Under the pieces are notes generated by a model. It did not search any database and was not told where the DNA came from. It was given only the letters and a program-made list of their open reading frames with translations. Below are positions 49,501 to 60,500 of a stretch of DNA of 64,000 nt, piece after piece. Numbering within the stretch: the stretch's first letter is position 1; the number at the start of each line of letters is the position of its first letter. The position numbers were made by a program, and so were the translations under genes. The stretch comes from Sipunculus nudus (Eukaryota; Annelida; Sipuncula; Golfingiida; Sipunculidae): positions 35,692,862-35,756,861 of the forward strand of contig CM049307.1 of NCBI GenBank assembly GCA_026874595.1. Reading direction: 5' to 3'.

Positions 49501-51931
49501 TCACAGAAGCGGATCCATGTGGATGGTCCGGACCCCCGTTTTTCATCCGAAACAACATTTTTTTTAAGGGTTTAGACAAAATTTGCGACCTAGACCCCCA
49601 CCCCCCACCCCTTTACCGGACCTTGGGGACCATTTTTTAGAGTTTTCATAAGTCCTCCTGCGTTGGACCCCCCCTTTCCCTTAGTCCTGGATCCCCCCCC
49701 CCCCCCCCCCCCCGCTTCAGTAATAGTCACTTAATTTTTCAAGTCAGTACTTTAGTCTATTTTGAATTTTTTTAAAGTAAATTTCCTTGCAGTGTTCCTC
49801 TAATTAAGAATAGACACAAATTTCTTGTTTAATGACTATTAATATTAGCCTCTGATAAACAGTATGATTATATTTTAATGCGCATTTACAAACAAACAAT
49901 AGTGTACAATTATGATATATGGAAGTTATTGTAACAGTGAAAAATTACATGCTCCAGGGTACTTTAGTTGAAAAGAACTATCAGTATGGGTTTTATATTC
50001 GTGATTTAACATTTGTAAATACAGATACATAAATACATAAATAGATAGAGATTATAAATACATTTCTGATTACAGTTTACCTGCGTGCTTCACCTGAGGT
50101 CTGCTATGACCGTATTGGTGTCAGAAACAGAAAAGAAGAGTCCGGTGTACCTTTGGTAAGACTTTCAGATAGCAGCATTTTGTTACTTTGTATGTCAAAC
50201 CTGGTCACCTAGTATGACATTTTCGTACTTTTTCTTATAGACTTCTTTGCCAAATTAATCTGAAGTTTGAAGAATTTATGTTTTTATGTGTAGCTTTGTG
50301 AGGTGGTGAATAAGTAAATGAAAAGAGGGAGTATTGTCTAAAATATGTTTCATTATGTCTGCTTAGTACAAATAACTTACAGTTAATGGGCAGTCCTTTT
50401 CCCAGATATTGTGAAATGACAAAATCATCATGTATAATGGAGATTTAATAAGGAAGTTTTATTTTAACAGTCTTTTATTGAGGATCTTCATGATCTCCAT
50501 GAAGACTGGTTGATGAAAGAAAAATACCCAGTCCCAGCACCTGTTCTGGTAAGTAGGATATTATATCTTAATCCTTATATTTAATGTCAAAATTTAATTA
50601 AAACAAAAAACAGAACAAGCTGTTTTTATACAATACTTTGTATTACTGAAGGCCTGTGAGATCTGCGACGTGCATGTATTGAAAGACCAGTTCAGTGTTT
50701 TGTATAGAAAGAAGGTGGACACCTCAGTTCTCTTTGTATTTTAATTTACCCATGTATAACCCACTCACAGGTGGATTAAACTTTCGTTTGACACTCAAAA
50801 TGTTTATATAATCTAAAATTATCACCTTTTACTCTGATCAGGTCACCTCTCCCATTTGGGGAATCCATAGTGTTTGGTCTGTTGGCAGCGCTGTCTGTAT
50901 TATTGCTTGTAAACACGATAACTCAGTATTTTTCCCATGAAATTTGAATTGATTCTACCAATATCTCAGACTAGTTTGTAAACTGGTGACCTTGACCTTC
51001 ATTGTCAAGGTCAAATCAGTCGAATTAAAAAATTGTGAACTTTTGAAGTATTGCATATTATTTCCTCAAATTTGATAAACAAGTTGTTTCAACCAAGTTC
51101 TTACTTAGGATGGAAAACTGGTGCCCTTGACCTTCATATTTTAAGGTCAAATCACCCAAAATTGTATTGTTTTAGATTACTATAACTTTGTACCACTCAA
51201 TATATTTTCTTGACATTTGATACATAAATTGTTTCTATCAAAATATCAGTTGAAAAACCGATGACCTTGACCTGTTCAAGGTCAAAGTAGCCAAAATTGA
51301 TTTTTTTGCGAACTCTTTAAATATTTGAACCGCTCAGTATTTTTTAGGAAATTTGTTACACAAATTATTTCTACCAATATAATAGATAGTTCAAGGTCAA
51401 ATTAGCCAAATTGTAAATTTGTTTTATGAATACTATAATCTTTATACCACTAGAAATATTTTCATGAAGTTTGATACATGAATGGTTTCCATTGAAATCT
51501 CAGATGAGTTTGAAAAAAAGGTCATATCTTATGAATTCTAGAATTATTGTGAACCTCACAATTTTTTAAGTAGTCTATATTTTTTCTTCAAGTTTGGGGA
51601 TGGAGGGGGGGGGGGGGCATATGGTCCTGTTTTTGCTGTTGCAAAAACAAATTCATTCTAGTTTGCTTGTTTAACTGCTCACTTGTTGGTCAACTCTATC
51701 TAATTAACATTCCCCATTTCTTGCTGCCATTTCACTGCAGTTAAGTCAAGTAAGTTTAGTTGGTTTTGACATCACATTCATGGGTCACTCTTTAACATTT
51801 CACCAGCTTCATACAAGATTACGAGTGTAACTTTTCCTGATTATCAGGTGTTGGACGCCAGCCATGAGTTGAAGCAGATGGAACAGATATATGAGGAACA
51901 CAGGTCAGAGATTCTGTGTGGGTGTACATGA
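40593..51931 (+). CDS. Deoxyribonucleoside kinase, TK2/dNK type, copy B (239 aa)
   Basis: Ten exons: 40593-40635, 43092-43144, 43509-43583, 44096-44149, 45222-45311, 48853-48926, 49329-49417, 50076-50155, 50471-50548 and 51848-51931. They sum to 240 codons with GT-AG introns. P-loop at 37-45 (GNIGCGKST), catalytic E61 in EPVEQW, FNNYALLTRL at 89-98, ERS at 113-115, RYVFVEN at 120-126, SEWFDF at 142-147, and lid RNRKEES at 176-182 followed by VPL. Overall it reads as TK2-like. Positions 93 and 97 (Ala, Arg) are those found in dCK/dGK rather than in TK2/dNK. A KRKRK run at 26-30 could act as a nuclear signal. This copy keeps more family-conserved residues than copy A. Its introns host several mobile elements. 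Confidence 0.9.
41107..41652. mobile_element. 546-bp TIR element in kinase B intron 1
   Basis: Ends GCTATAGTCC and GGACTATAGC, extending to imperfect inverted repeats of about 40 bp that both include GTCCACCTGTTTTTTG. It is absent at the same place in copy A (ttctagctttgtc). There is no ORF; this is a MITE-like element of undetermined superfamily. Confidence 0.8.
43338..43500 (+). mobile_element. 5' part of a Helitron-like repeat next to kinase B exon 3
   Basis: Begins with a hairpin (CCCGCTgaaataAGCGGG), then gtgccctatagtggtcacc and a ctgtctgtcc stretch. It ends within about 10 bp of the exon 3 acceptor. Copy A has a different insertion in this intron. Confidence 0.5.
44330..45001 (+). mobile_element. 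Helitron-like repeat in kinase B intron 4
   Basis: Diverged units with gaccttcaaggtcaaatctg words, a G run at about 44959-44972, and a 3' end gcaaaaacaaagccattCTAG at 45001. It is missing from copy A. Confidence 0.6.
45637..48821 (+). mobile_element. Helitron-like element with tandem core, 3.2 kb, in kinase B intron 5
   Basis: Absent from copy A. It starts TCCCCAGAC within a hairpin (TATCCCC...GGGGATA). It ends with subterminal GTCTGGGGATA, the hairpin GGCACC-TGC-GGTGCC (48794-48808) and CTAG at 48818-48821, before a T. A 5'-terminal sequence with its inverted copy at a subterminal 3' position is the asymmetric arrangement of Helitron2-type elements. A CCG repeat lies near the 5' end. The core is 17 units of about 144 bp in two alternating subtypes. 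There is no Rep/helicase ORF, so it is non-autonomous. Confidence 0.7.
46300..48640 (+). repeat. 17-unit tandem repeat, about 144 bp, two alternating subtypes
   Basis: Each unit carries ggtcaaaggt(c/g)aaggtcac at regular spacing. Units alternate between one with ggggtcatgaggtcaaaggtc and one with gaggtcacaaggtcaaaggtg, giving a higher-order period of about 288 bp. Confidence 0.85.
49504..49714. mobile_element. 211-bp MITE, second member of the 35711 family
   Basis: Left end CAGAAGCGGATCCATG; the right part has CTGGATCC followed by a C run and G. It is flanked by CTTCA at 49499-49503 and 49715-49719. The element is absent from the same kinase intron in copy A, so the 5-bp target duplication is clear. 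Confidence 0.8.
50860..51661 (+). mobile_element. Helitron-like repeat in kinase B intron 9
   Basis: About five diverged units with gaccttgaccttcaaggtca, a G run at about 51606-51617, and a 3' end gcaaaaacaaattcattCTAG. It is orthologous to the truncated remnant at 26400-26830. Confidence 0.6.
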
Positions 51932-52166
51932 TGATTGCTTAATGTACATTCCCAAGCACCACACCTGTTGTCACACAGTGGATCTGTTCTCTGCTAGTGC
52001 CTTGCTGCCAAATATTGTAAAATTAATCTCAAATGTATATATATATATATGTATAACTAGAGACTATGTTATAAGAGTATGCTTGAATATAGGATAAGTT
52101 GAAAATATTACCAGTGTGTACTGGTGTATATAGTAGCACTGTCAGAAAGGAAAGTGAATGTCAGGA

Positions 52167-53075
52167 TTGGTGAGGTTATTTTAATTTTCCACTGAAAATT
52201 TCTTTTAAATTACTTGCTTTTCCAGGTAAAACTGCTAATAGACAATGATCTCTCATGGGTCACTAAAAATGTTAAAAAATGCAGAATGGGGATACTCAAG
52301 GTCCAAGGCATCTTGGATATCATTCCAGAAGCTTGCAAGGCTCACATGCGGGTCCTTCTGAATGAAGTTTACACATTGTGTGGTGTCAATGTCAACTTTT
52401 TAAATATTGCTCTCTTACCCCTCTCCTCAAACCCATCCAGAGACCAGAGTTTAAGGTTTTCTCATGACTATCTTTTATGTAACTCTCCTAGCTTATCAGT
52501 GATGACAGATCAATATTAATCAGGTTTATCAGTTGTTAGCTGGGATTGGTTGTTAGGCATAGAGCTGTTTGATTTGCACTTCGTATAGACATTGTATTCA
52601 GACAGTCAAAGGCAAGTTCTCATTTGATGTAATTCCTAAAAGTGCAAAACATATACCATAAGAAAAATGGCTAATAAAACCATTTTAATAATGATCCCAA
52701 CATCACAACATTCTGGGGAATTTTCCTGGTTTGACTATTGCATTTTTAAATCTGCTGTTTATAAATTAACTCAGTCATAACCATTGTGACATGCCTCATA
52801 TTGTATGGAAATCACAGGCAAGGATGGATTGCCTCTCATTCAGACATTTTGAGTACTTCAGTTTTACAAGGCTGTGTGTTGCATAGTTTTTTTTCCCTGT
52901 CTGACGTAACAGTGAATAAACATTTGCCAAATACACAGTGCTTTAAGTTTCCAACCAATATAATAAAGAAAATTGACTTGCTCAAACATGATATATTGTA
53001 AACACATAGCACACATGTAATTTTAATAGAACTCTCTAAACTTTCAGGTTGTGGTTTAGATGGAGTGATCTGGTT
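52167..53075. other. 0.9-kb stretch present only downstream of kinase B
   Basis: Interrupts the homology with the kinase A 3' flank (about 27810). It contains an open frame of about 100 codons (52214-52519) after an acceptor-like cttttccag. No donor in the last kinase exon would join it in frame. No TIRs were found. It is either an insertion in unit 2 or a deletion in unit 1. Confidence 0.4.
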
Positions 53076-54362
53076 TGGTGTAAATTATATTTTTATCTTA
53101 ATGCTTTTAAGGTTAATGCAACTTGTGTTGAAGTCATGATTTTATAGAATTTTGTTTTATATTTATTTTTTCAGAGATCTAGGTCAGACAATCATGCAAT
53201 TTACATACTGAATGTTTTAGCCATGAACCCTCATGATTTGATGTCTGTATTGAAGAATAAGAACTAAATACTAGTATCATCCAGGTTTAATTGAATCTTA
53301 AAAAAATTCTTATGAAAGATAAGTTAATGTTAAAAATGCCACATGTTCCCAGGGATGGCTAGAAAATAGATCTGGACACATTTTGTGTTGAGAGGTGTTA
53401 GGTCTTGTTTAGTTTTATAGATGTGTGCATGTTAATATTAAATTGCTACCTTTGGTGCTGACTTTGCTATGTGCACTGTGTTTTACCAGATTTTTGGAGT
53501 GATCTTTTGAATATAACCAAAACTTGTGTTCATGTTGCCAAGAAAGGTATCTCAGGGCTTTTTATACTCATTGTACATCACCATCTGTACTTGTGTAGCA
53601 TTTTACAAAAGCAACTTGTACGCTGCAGTACCAACAGGATTAGTTTTTGAATACTGGTACTGGTATTTTTTTTGTTTCATAAAATCAAGTCACAATACAA
53701 TATATGCAAATTATGTCATCTGTAATTATGATCCAGATTAATGCTTGTATCATGGCAAAATGAACAAGATTAAGAAACCGTAGAAAATCTAAAAAAAAAT
53801 TTTTAATTATAAATACTGCACTCTCATCTAGAAAGTGTTTTATTTATTTTGTATATGGTGCCATAAACTTTAAACTTGCACTAGAAATACTGTATCCCAT
53901 TGGCCAGATAAGATGTTGCACAAGAAATTGGGTGAAAAATGTGTTCATGGGGGACTGAGCCGCAATGCATAAGGTATACTGTTATCGAGTAGCTTAAGCC
54001 TGTTGATGTTTGTCTGATATTCATCCAGTGACTGATTTCATGTTCATATAACTTTTATATCTACTATGTAAATTAAATTATCTTTGAACTGTACCACTGT
54101 GTTATTTTGAACTAATTCTCAGTATGCGCATGTGATATGGAGAAAAAGTGTAGCATATGAATTGACAGGACAGTTTTAAAATTAAGGTAGTTTATGCCTG
54201 GAATTATTACTCTGGAAAAGACATCTTTGTAATGACTGCACAGATTGTCATATAACAAGTGAGGCAGCTATACACATTTTCATGAAGTGTGAAACCTAGA
54301 AATGAACAGTCAAAACAGGACTGGGCTGTAACACCACACTTCAGTTTATATGCAGTTAATAT

Positions 54363-56533
54363 TGACCTATTGAATTGCAGACTTGTCGGAGTTCCAATAT
54401 GGCCGTCACAGCCCGATCCCTAATTTTCTTTCGCGCACGATAACTCAACAACCTACTGCAGCTTTCCCAAATTCAAAGGCATGATTGGTACCTATGATGG
54501 CTCCAGACCTATTGATTTACAGACCTGTCGAAATTCCAGTATGGTCGCCACAGCCAGATCGCCGATTTTCTTTAGCGCCCTATAAATCAACAACTTTATG
54601 CAGCTTTCCCAAACTCACAGGGATGATTGGTACCTTTTCCGCTCCAGACCTATTGAATTGCGGACTTGTCAGAGTTCCAATATGGCCGTCACAGCCCGAT
54701 CCCTAATTTTCTTTCGCGCAGGATAACTCAACAACAACCTACTGCAGCTTTCCCAAATTCACAGGCATGATTGGTACCTATGAGGGCTCAAGACCTATTG
54801 AATTATAGACCTGTCGGAATTCCAATATTGCCGCAACAGCCCGATTGCTGATTTTTTTTCGCACAATAACTCAACAACAACCTATTGCAAATATCCCAAA
54901 TTCACAGGGATGATTGGTACCTTTGAGGGCTCCAGACCTTTAGAATTACAGACCTGTTGGAATTCCAATATGGCCGCCACAGCCAGATTGTTGATTTTGT
55001 TTCGAGCACGATAATTCAACAACCTACTGCAGCTTTCCAAAATTCACAGGGATGATTGGTAACTTTGCCGCTCCAGACCTATTGAATTGCAGACTTTTCG
55101 GGAGTTCCAATATGGCCGTCACAGCCCGATCCCTAATTTTCTCTTGCGCACGATAACTCAACAACAACCTACTGCAGCTTTCCCAAATTCTCAGGCATGA
55201 TTGGTACCTATGATGGCTCCAGACCTATTGAATTACAGACCTGTCGGAATTCCAGTATGGTCGCCACAGCCAGATCGCCGATTTTCTTTAGCCCCCCCTA
55301 TAAATCAACAACCTTATGCAGCTTTCCCAAATTCTCAGGCATGATTGGTACCTATGAGGGCTCAAGACCTATTGAATAACAGACCTGTCGGAATTCCAGT
55401 ATTGCCGCCACAGCCAGATTGCTGATTTTTTTTCGCGCGATAACTCAACAACAACCTATTGCAGCTATCCCAAATTCACAGGGTTGATTGGTACCTTTGA
55501 GGGCTTCAGACCTTTTGAATTACAAACCTGTTGGAATTCAAATATGGTCGCCTGTAGCCAGATGGTTGATTTTCTTTCGAGCACGATAACTCAACAACAA
55601 CTTACTGTAGCTTTCCCAAATTCACAGGGATGATTGGTACTTATGAGGGCTCCAGACCTATTGAATTACAGACCTGTTGGAATTCCAGTATGGCTGCCAC
55701 AGCCCGATTGCTGATTTCTTTTTGTGCGTGATAACTCAACAACAACCTTATGCAGCTCCATATTCACAGGGACGATTGATACATATGAGGGCTCCAGACC
55801 TATTGATTTACAGACCTGTCAGAATTCCAATATGTCTGCCACAGCCCAATTGCCGATTTTTTTTTCGCACACGATAACTCGACAACAACATACTTCAGCT
55901 TTCCCAAATTTACAGGGATGACTGGTACCTATGAGGGCTCAAGACCTATTGAATTATAGACCTGTCTGAATTCCAATATGGCCGCAACAGCACGATTGCT
56001 GTTTTTTTTTGCGCAATAACTCAACAAGCTATTGCAGCTTTCCCAAATTCACAGGGATGATCGGTACCTATGATGGCTCCAGACCTTTTGAATTACAGAC
56101 CTGTTGGGATTCCAATATGGCCACCACAGCTCGAATTACAGACCTGTTGGAATTCCAGTATTGCCGCCACAGCCCAATTGCTGATTTTCTTTCGCGCAGG
56201 ATAACTCAACAACAACCTACTGCAGCTTTTCCAATTTCACAGGGATGATTGGTACTTATGAGGGCTCCAGACCTATTGAATTAGAGACTTGCTCAAAATC
56301 AAATATGGCCAACAGACTACATTCGTTGAATTTCTATTGCACACATTATTTCAGACATATCTTCTTCAATATCATTTGATCCAGTAGGATTTTTTCCCTC
56401 ATGCATATGGATAAAAACCTCTTTCTGTTAGTCATATTTTAAAATTTAACTTAATTTTTCACCCATATGTAAAGTAGTCCAGCACTACCAGAAATGCGGG
56501 GCCCTCTGAGGACCATTGTCCAACCACATCTAG
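54363..56533 (+). repeat. Satellite-like array of about 13 units of about 143 bp, Helitron-like 3' end
   Basis: Units share ccaatatggccgccacagcc, gataactcaacaacaacc and ttggtacctatgagggctcc. After the last unit comes a unique tail with gcggggccctctgaggacc and a CTAG end at 56530-56533. It is absent from unit 1. Open frames across it come from the repeat period and are not genes. Confidence 0.75.
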
Positions 56534-56795
56534 TTAATTTTTAATTTTTTCGTACGTTTCAATAAAAATGTCAAATTATACGGGAAAAGCATGATAATAA
56601 CAGTTTTATTTTGCCAAACAAGTAAAAGCACTACATAACAAAGAAAGTTGTATGATTTTATCTTCTTGAAAGAAATGTTTGAGGGGCTGCAACTCAAAAT
56701 TGGTGAGTTTCTAATGATCAAAATAAAAATTTTTCATGCAGGGATTTAAAATTGTTGCAGGCGGTGCCTGAGAACCATATCTTTTATTTTTTTTT
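56534..56795 (-). mobile_element. MITE with GGTATGGTTCTC-type ends, copy 1
   Basis: Ends in tgcctgagaaccatatctttt and, read on the minus strand, matches about 60513-60807 (shared caagaagataaaat, tttgttatgt and gacatttttat...gaaac). The two copies are in opposite orientation. Confidence 0.6.
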
Positions 56796-56835
56796 GCCCA
56801 ACATTCACACACAATCCCTACAGGTTTCTGTCATA

Positions 56836-57545
56836 ATTTAAGTTAAAACCAACCTTGCTGAACCAACTTAAGAACTGTATATCCAACTTGCCAAACCTAT
56901 GTTTCAGTATCAATGAGCATTCTTAAATAAGAGCATTGATACTTTCCCCAAAATATCACCTGTTATCACTGTTTCAACTATAAGCTCAACCTGACCTTAA
57001 TCAAGTTCAAAAGGGCTGCTGCAAGTATATAAAGCTTGTGGGGTTTCTATCGGGGCGTGGAAAGAATTGTGAATATTTTGTATAATACTAGAGTGAACTT
57101 GCAAAGAAATGTATGAAAAAGTATAAAAGATAAATGTGTACTTCATGCATCAAGACAAATCTGGAGTTACATTTGAGAAAACATGCAATTCTTTTTATTA
57201 AAATTTCAATACTCATATATCACAGGTCATTTTTACCTACTGTTTATAACAGCAGTGTGTTGTATTATCTGATGTTAAGTTTAATACTGAATAGTCCCTG
57301 TACCTGACCGTCTGAACTTTGTCAGCAACAATTAAAGTTAAATTGTAAATATGACTGTGTCTTTGAGTAACCATAACATGGCATTTGCTGGAAAGAAGCA
57401 GAACACAGCCACTGTCAGAAGTACAGCACATCCGTGTAAGTTCACATATTTTACAGTACTGGTATTTCATCATTTGTATGTTTGGCACTTCATATCACAG
57501 AAAGCTTGTCAGGTAATATGGCATGTAGACTTTAGTCTTGAGCTG
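56836..57545. other. Gap between the duplication and the FAM227 gene
   Basis: AT-rich, with no gene recognised. Open frames on either strand at about 57240-57578 are short and lie over the 3' flank of the FAM227 gene. Confidence 0.4.
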
Positions 57546-60500
57546 TCAGTGCTGTGCTGCTTGGTTTACATTCGCTGACAGCCCCTCCCCTTTTTCCTTT
57601 GACAGTCTTTCTATGGCAGCCTCGATAGCAGCATCAGCTCCAGCCTTCATGGATTCTTGATCTTTCTGTAACATTCAACAGATACTCCTTATAATATTGT
57701 GTAAGGAAATGCAAAAAATAAAGGCAGGACAGATTATTACCCAGTATTTAACAACCTGGGAAGTTTCACAGATACATATCTGCAATAATGACAAACTTGT
57801 GGTAATATGAGTATATGCTAGCAAAACTACACTACTGTGGAAAAGAATGAAAAATACCAGTATTTTTTACTTTTAAATTTTTTTCTGTTAAGTTGTGAAA
57901 GATCTTTCAGAGTTTATTTGTATGTTATATATGCACGTGCTCTTATGCTATCACAAAATCCTGCACAGAATCCCTTTAAAACATATATCTGCATTGTAAC
58001 AGAGACTGCAAGGTTAGTTAAAGTAAAATGTAAAATATGGACTGAAATGACATAACCTATTCTAGGATCAGTAATCTATAGAGACAAGGTTTAAATGAAG
58101 GAGCAGGACCCACCCTCTGCTCTAGAACGATCAGGTCACTCAGTCTCTTGACCTCTTGTGAGTTGCTAAGCAGCAGCGCCTCTCGGCTCTGGAACTCTTT
58201 CGTAGCTTGGCGTTGTGTCTTGAGAAAGCGGGCGTGTTCCTTAGCCCCTTTGTCTGCCATTCTGAAATGTGAAAAAAAGTTTGTGTGAATGTGGGATAAG
58301 CTATTCCTAGTTTATAAACAACTTCATGTATCTTTGTATTTTTCTCTACACTAGCAAAACTTGTCAATCAATAAATTGTTACCGCCAAAACAAAGTTTTG
58401 CAGATACTATGTTCTTTACCGGGTTTCGCCATCTCCGCTGCGTTTGTTTCCGGATAACTCCTTTGAGACCCTTGGACTGATCTTTCCAAAACTGGCATAG
58501 TTATTTGCTCACTTACTAGTATGTAGTTGTGCCTAACAAAGACAGGTGGCGCCAGCTGCAATCCTTGATGTGCAGTTTTAACCTGGGTGTCTTTGTGGTA
58601 ACAGTGTGTGTTCAATGTAGTGAGCTGAAATTTTGCATGTTCATAGATCTTGGATCTCTGCATCGCATATTCAAGTCTGGTGGCGCCACTTACAATCACT
58701 TTCACATGGCGACCATCCACAAAATTTGCCTCTGTTTGTCTTAGTGATTGGTTCAATGTATTTGGCTACAATTGTGCATGTCCATGGATCTTGGATACCT
58801 CCACCCACTACTAAAGACTGCAACTGTTTTGGATGGCATTCATCAGGGCGTTGGATTTTGGTGAAAATTGCTCGTATCTCAGGAGTGCCTTAATATATTG
58901 GTCTAAAATTTGCTTAGATAAAAAGTGGCGCTATCCATTCCTCTATGATTTGGCGTATACTCAGTCGCTTGTCGACTACCTTTATTCTAGTTTTGCTTAA
59001 GTCACCAGTAAAATTTTATATTTAGCCCCAGTACTTAGCCTGTGAAACATGACTCTTTCATAGAGCAGAAAACTTAAAAGCATGGCCAAGTATTTTATAT
59101 TAAATACACTTTTCATTTAACAATGAAAATGAAGTTATTGACAAGTGTTATGTATACTCACGTTTGAAACTTTCTGCCTATGTCTCTGACTGTCCTGTAG
59201 GACTCATGGATTACATCTTTGTAGGTTTTTGAATCTAATGTGTCAATGTTAAGGAGAGATTTCAAGGATAACCATAGTCATAATTGTCCCTGAAATGATG
59301 GACAACTCAGTAATGGCAATGTTATACCAGTGAGTCTGATTACCAAGTAAATGATGAACCTTACATAAGTCCAGTGTGTTCAGCTTAATTGCATATCCAC
59401 ACAGCATATGTGTGCTTTAAGCCTGTTCAATTCAGGTTTTCTCTGGGGGGTATCTGTCTGCACTGGAAATAATTACTGGTAATAAGAAAAGCCTGCAGCC
59501 CAATCAGACACAAAACCTGCCAGTTTAACAGACTGCTGGTCTGGAATATTGAGAACAGGTACCTATGTAGTATGTACATATTTGTAGACTATCAGACAAA
59601 AATAATCACATACAAAAAATTCAAACTTGTTATCTGTTGGGTCAAAATTGTTTTGTTATCTCCCCTATTTGTCCATGTTGGACTGGCTACTTGAAACAAA
59701 ACTTGTTTAATAAAATCACTGACCGTGTAGTATCAGATGAACAGTGCACTTATTTATGCAGTTAGCAACATTTTTTTTTTCAGCTACACACCAAAGACAC
59801 ACTCACTGTAGTACTATTTTAATGTTTTGTAGTAGTAAAATGTATAGCATGTTTAACCTATGAACCTGACTTTTAAGTTAAAGACACAGAGACTCCTCAG
59901 AGCTAATACCAATCCTGTTTAGTAAACAGTTTGAAAAGGATATGGAGGTAGATCTTCCAACTCTGTTCTCTGGACTCGAAAGTTGATGCCCGCCTCTGGC
60001 TGTAGATTCTGCATACTAAGGAAATGAGCCACCAGGGGGCTCTGACCATTTATATTGAAAACACTGCGGACAAAGGTGGGTCCTTTGCAGGCTGGATGGG
60101 ACTGGAATTAAAATTTAAAACGTAAAATTCAGTTACTTGCATTCAAAGCAATTCTGTTACCGTCAGTATACTGAATATACTATGCTTTTTAAATGAATCA
60201 TTAGCTTTTATGAAAGTGAAATTTCAAGAGATTTTATCATGAAAAAATTTATTTAAAACTTTACTACAATACAGTAATGAATTGACAAGTAAATAATTCA
60301 AACCACTGTGAAATGTCATAGTTTAAAGTGCCATGTAAAATGAAATAGAAGAATAAATAAATATTTATAATAAAGATATGAACTTAGGATAAAAATTTGA
60401 AAAAAATAACATAAATGTAATTTCTAAATAGGAGTCTAATGGCTTTAAGTGAAGCAGCAGTTACTGCTTTAGTAAAATTGCAGTATGCACTAGAATTAGA

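Larger units (their letters stand above)
29525..56830 (+). repeat. Segmental duplication, unit 2
   Basis: This is the second copy of the phospholipase A2-kinase block. It starts inside the intronic minisatellite, so the first phospholipase A2 exon was never included. It has its own insertions: the inverted repeat at 31.7-35.5 kb, MITEs at 35711 and 49504, a 546-bp TIR element at 41107, a Helitron-like element at 45637, and a satellite at 54363-56533. It ends just before the FAM227 gene. Confidence 0.85.

Noticed and set aside
52214..52519. 101-codon frame after an acceptor-like site downstream of kinase B as an extra last exon
   Set aside because: Joining from the only nearby donor in the last kinase exon gives an immediate stop, and the stretch is absent from copy A. 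It is kept as an unexplained region only.
54485..56248. Several open frames with a repeated MIGTYDGSRPIE-like peptide
   Set aside because: They follow from the roughly 143-bp satellite period in one frame; stops interrupt them at irregular places and there is no gene structure.
58379..58756. 125-codon minus-strand frame as an extra FAM227 exon
   Set aside because: It lies over a dispersed repeat with an internal duplication, and the exons on either side already join in phase.
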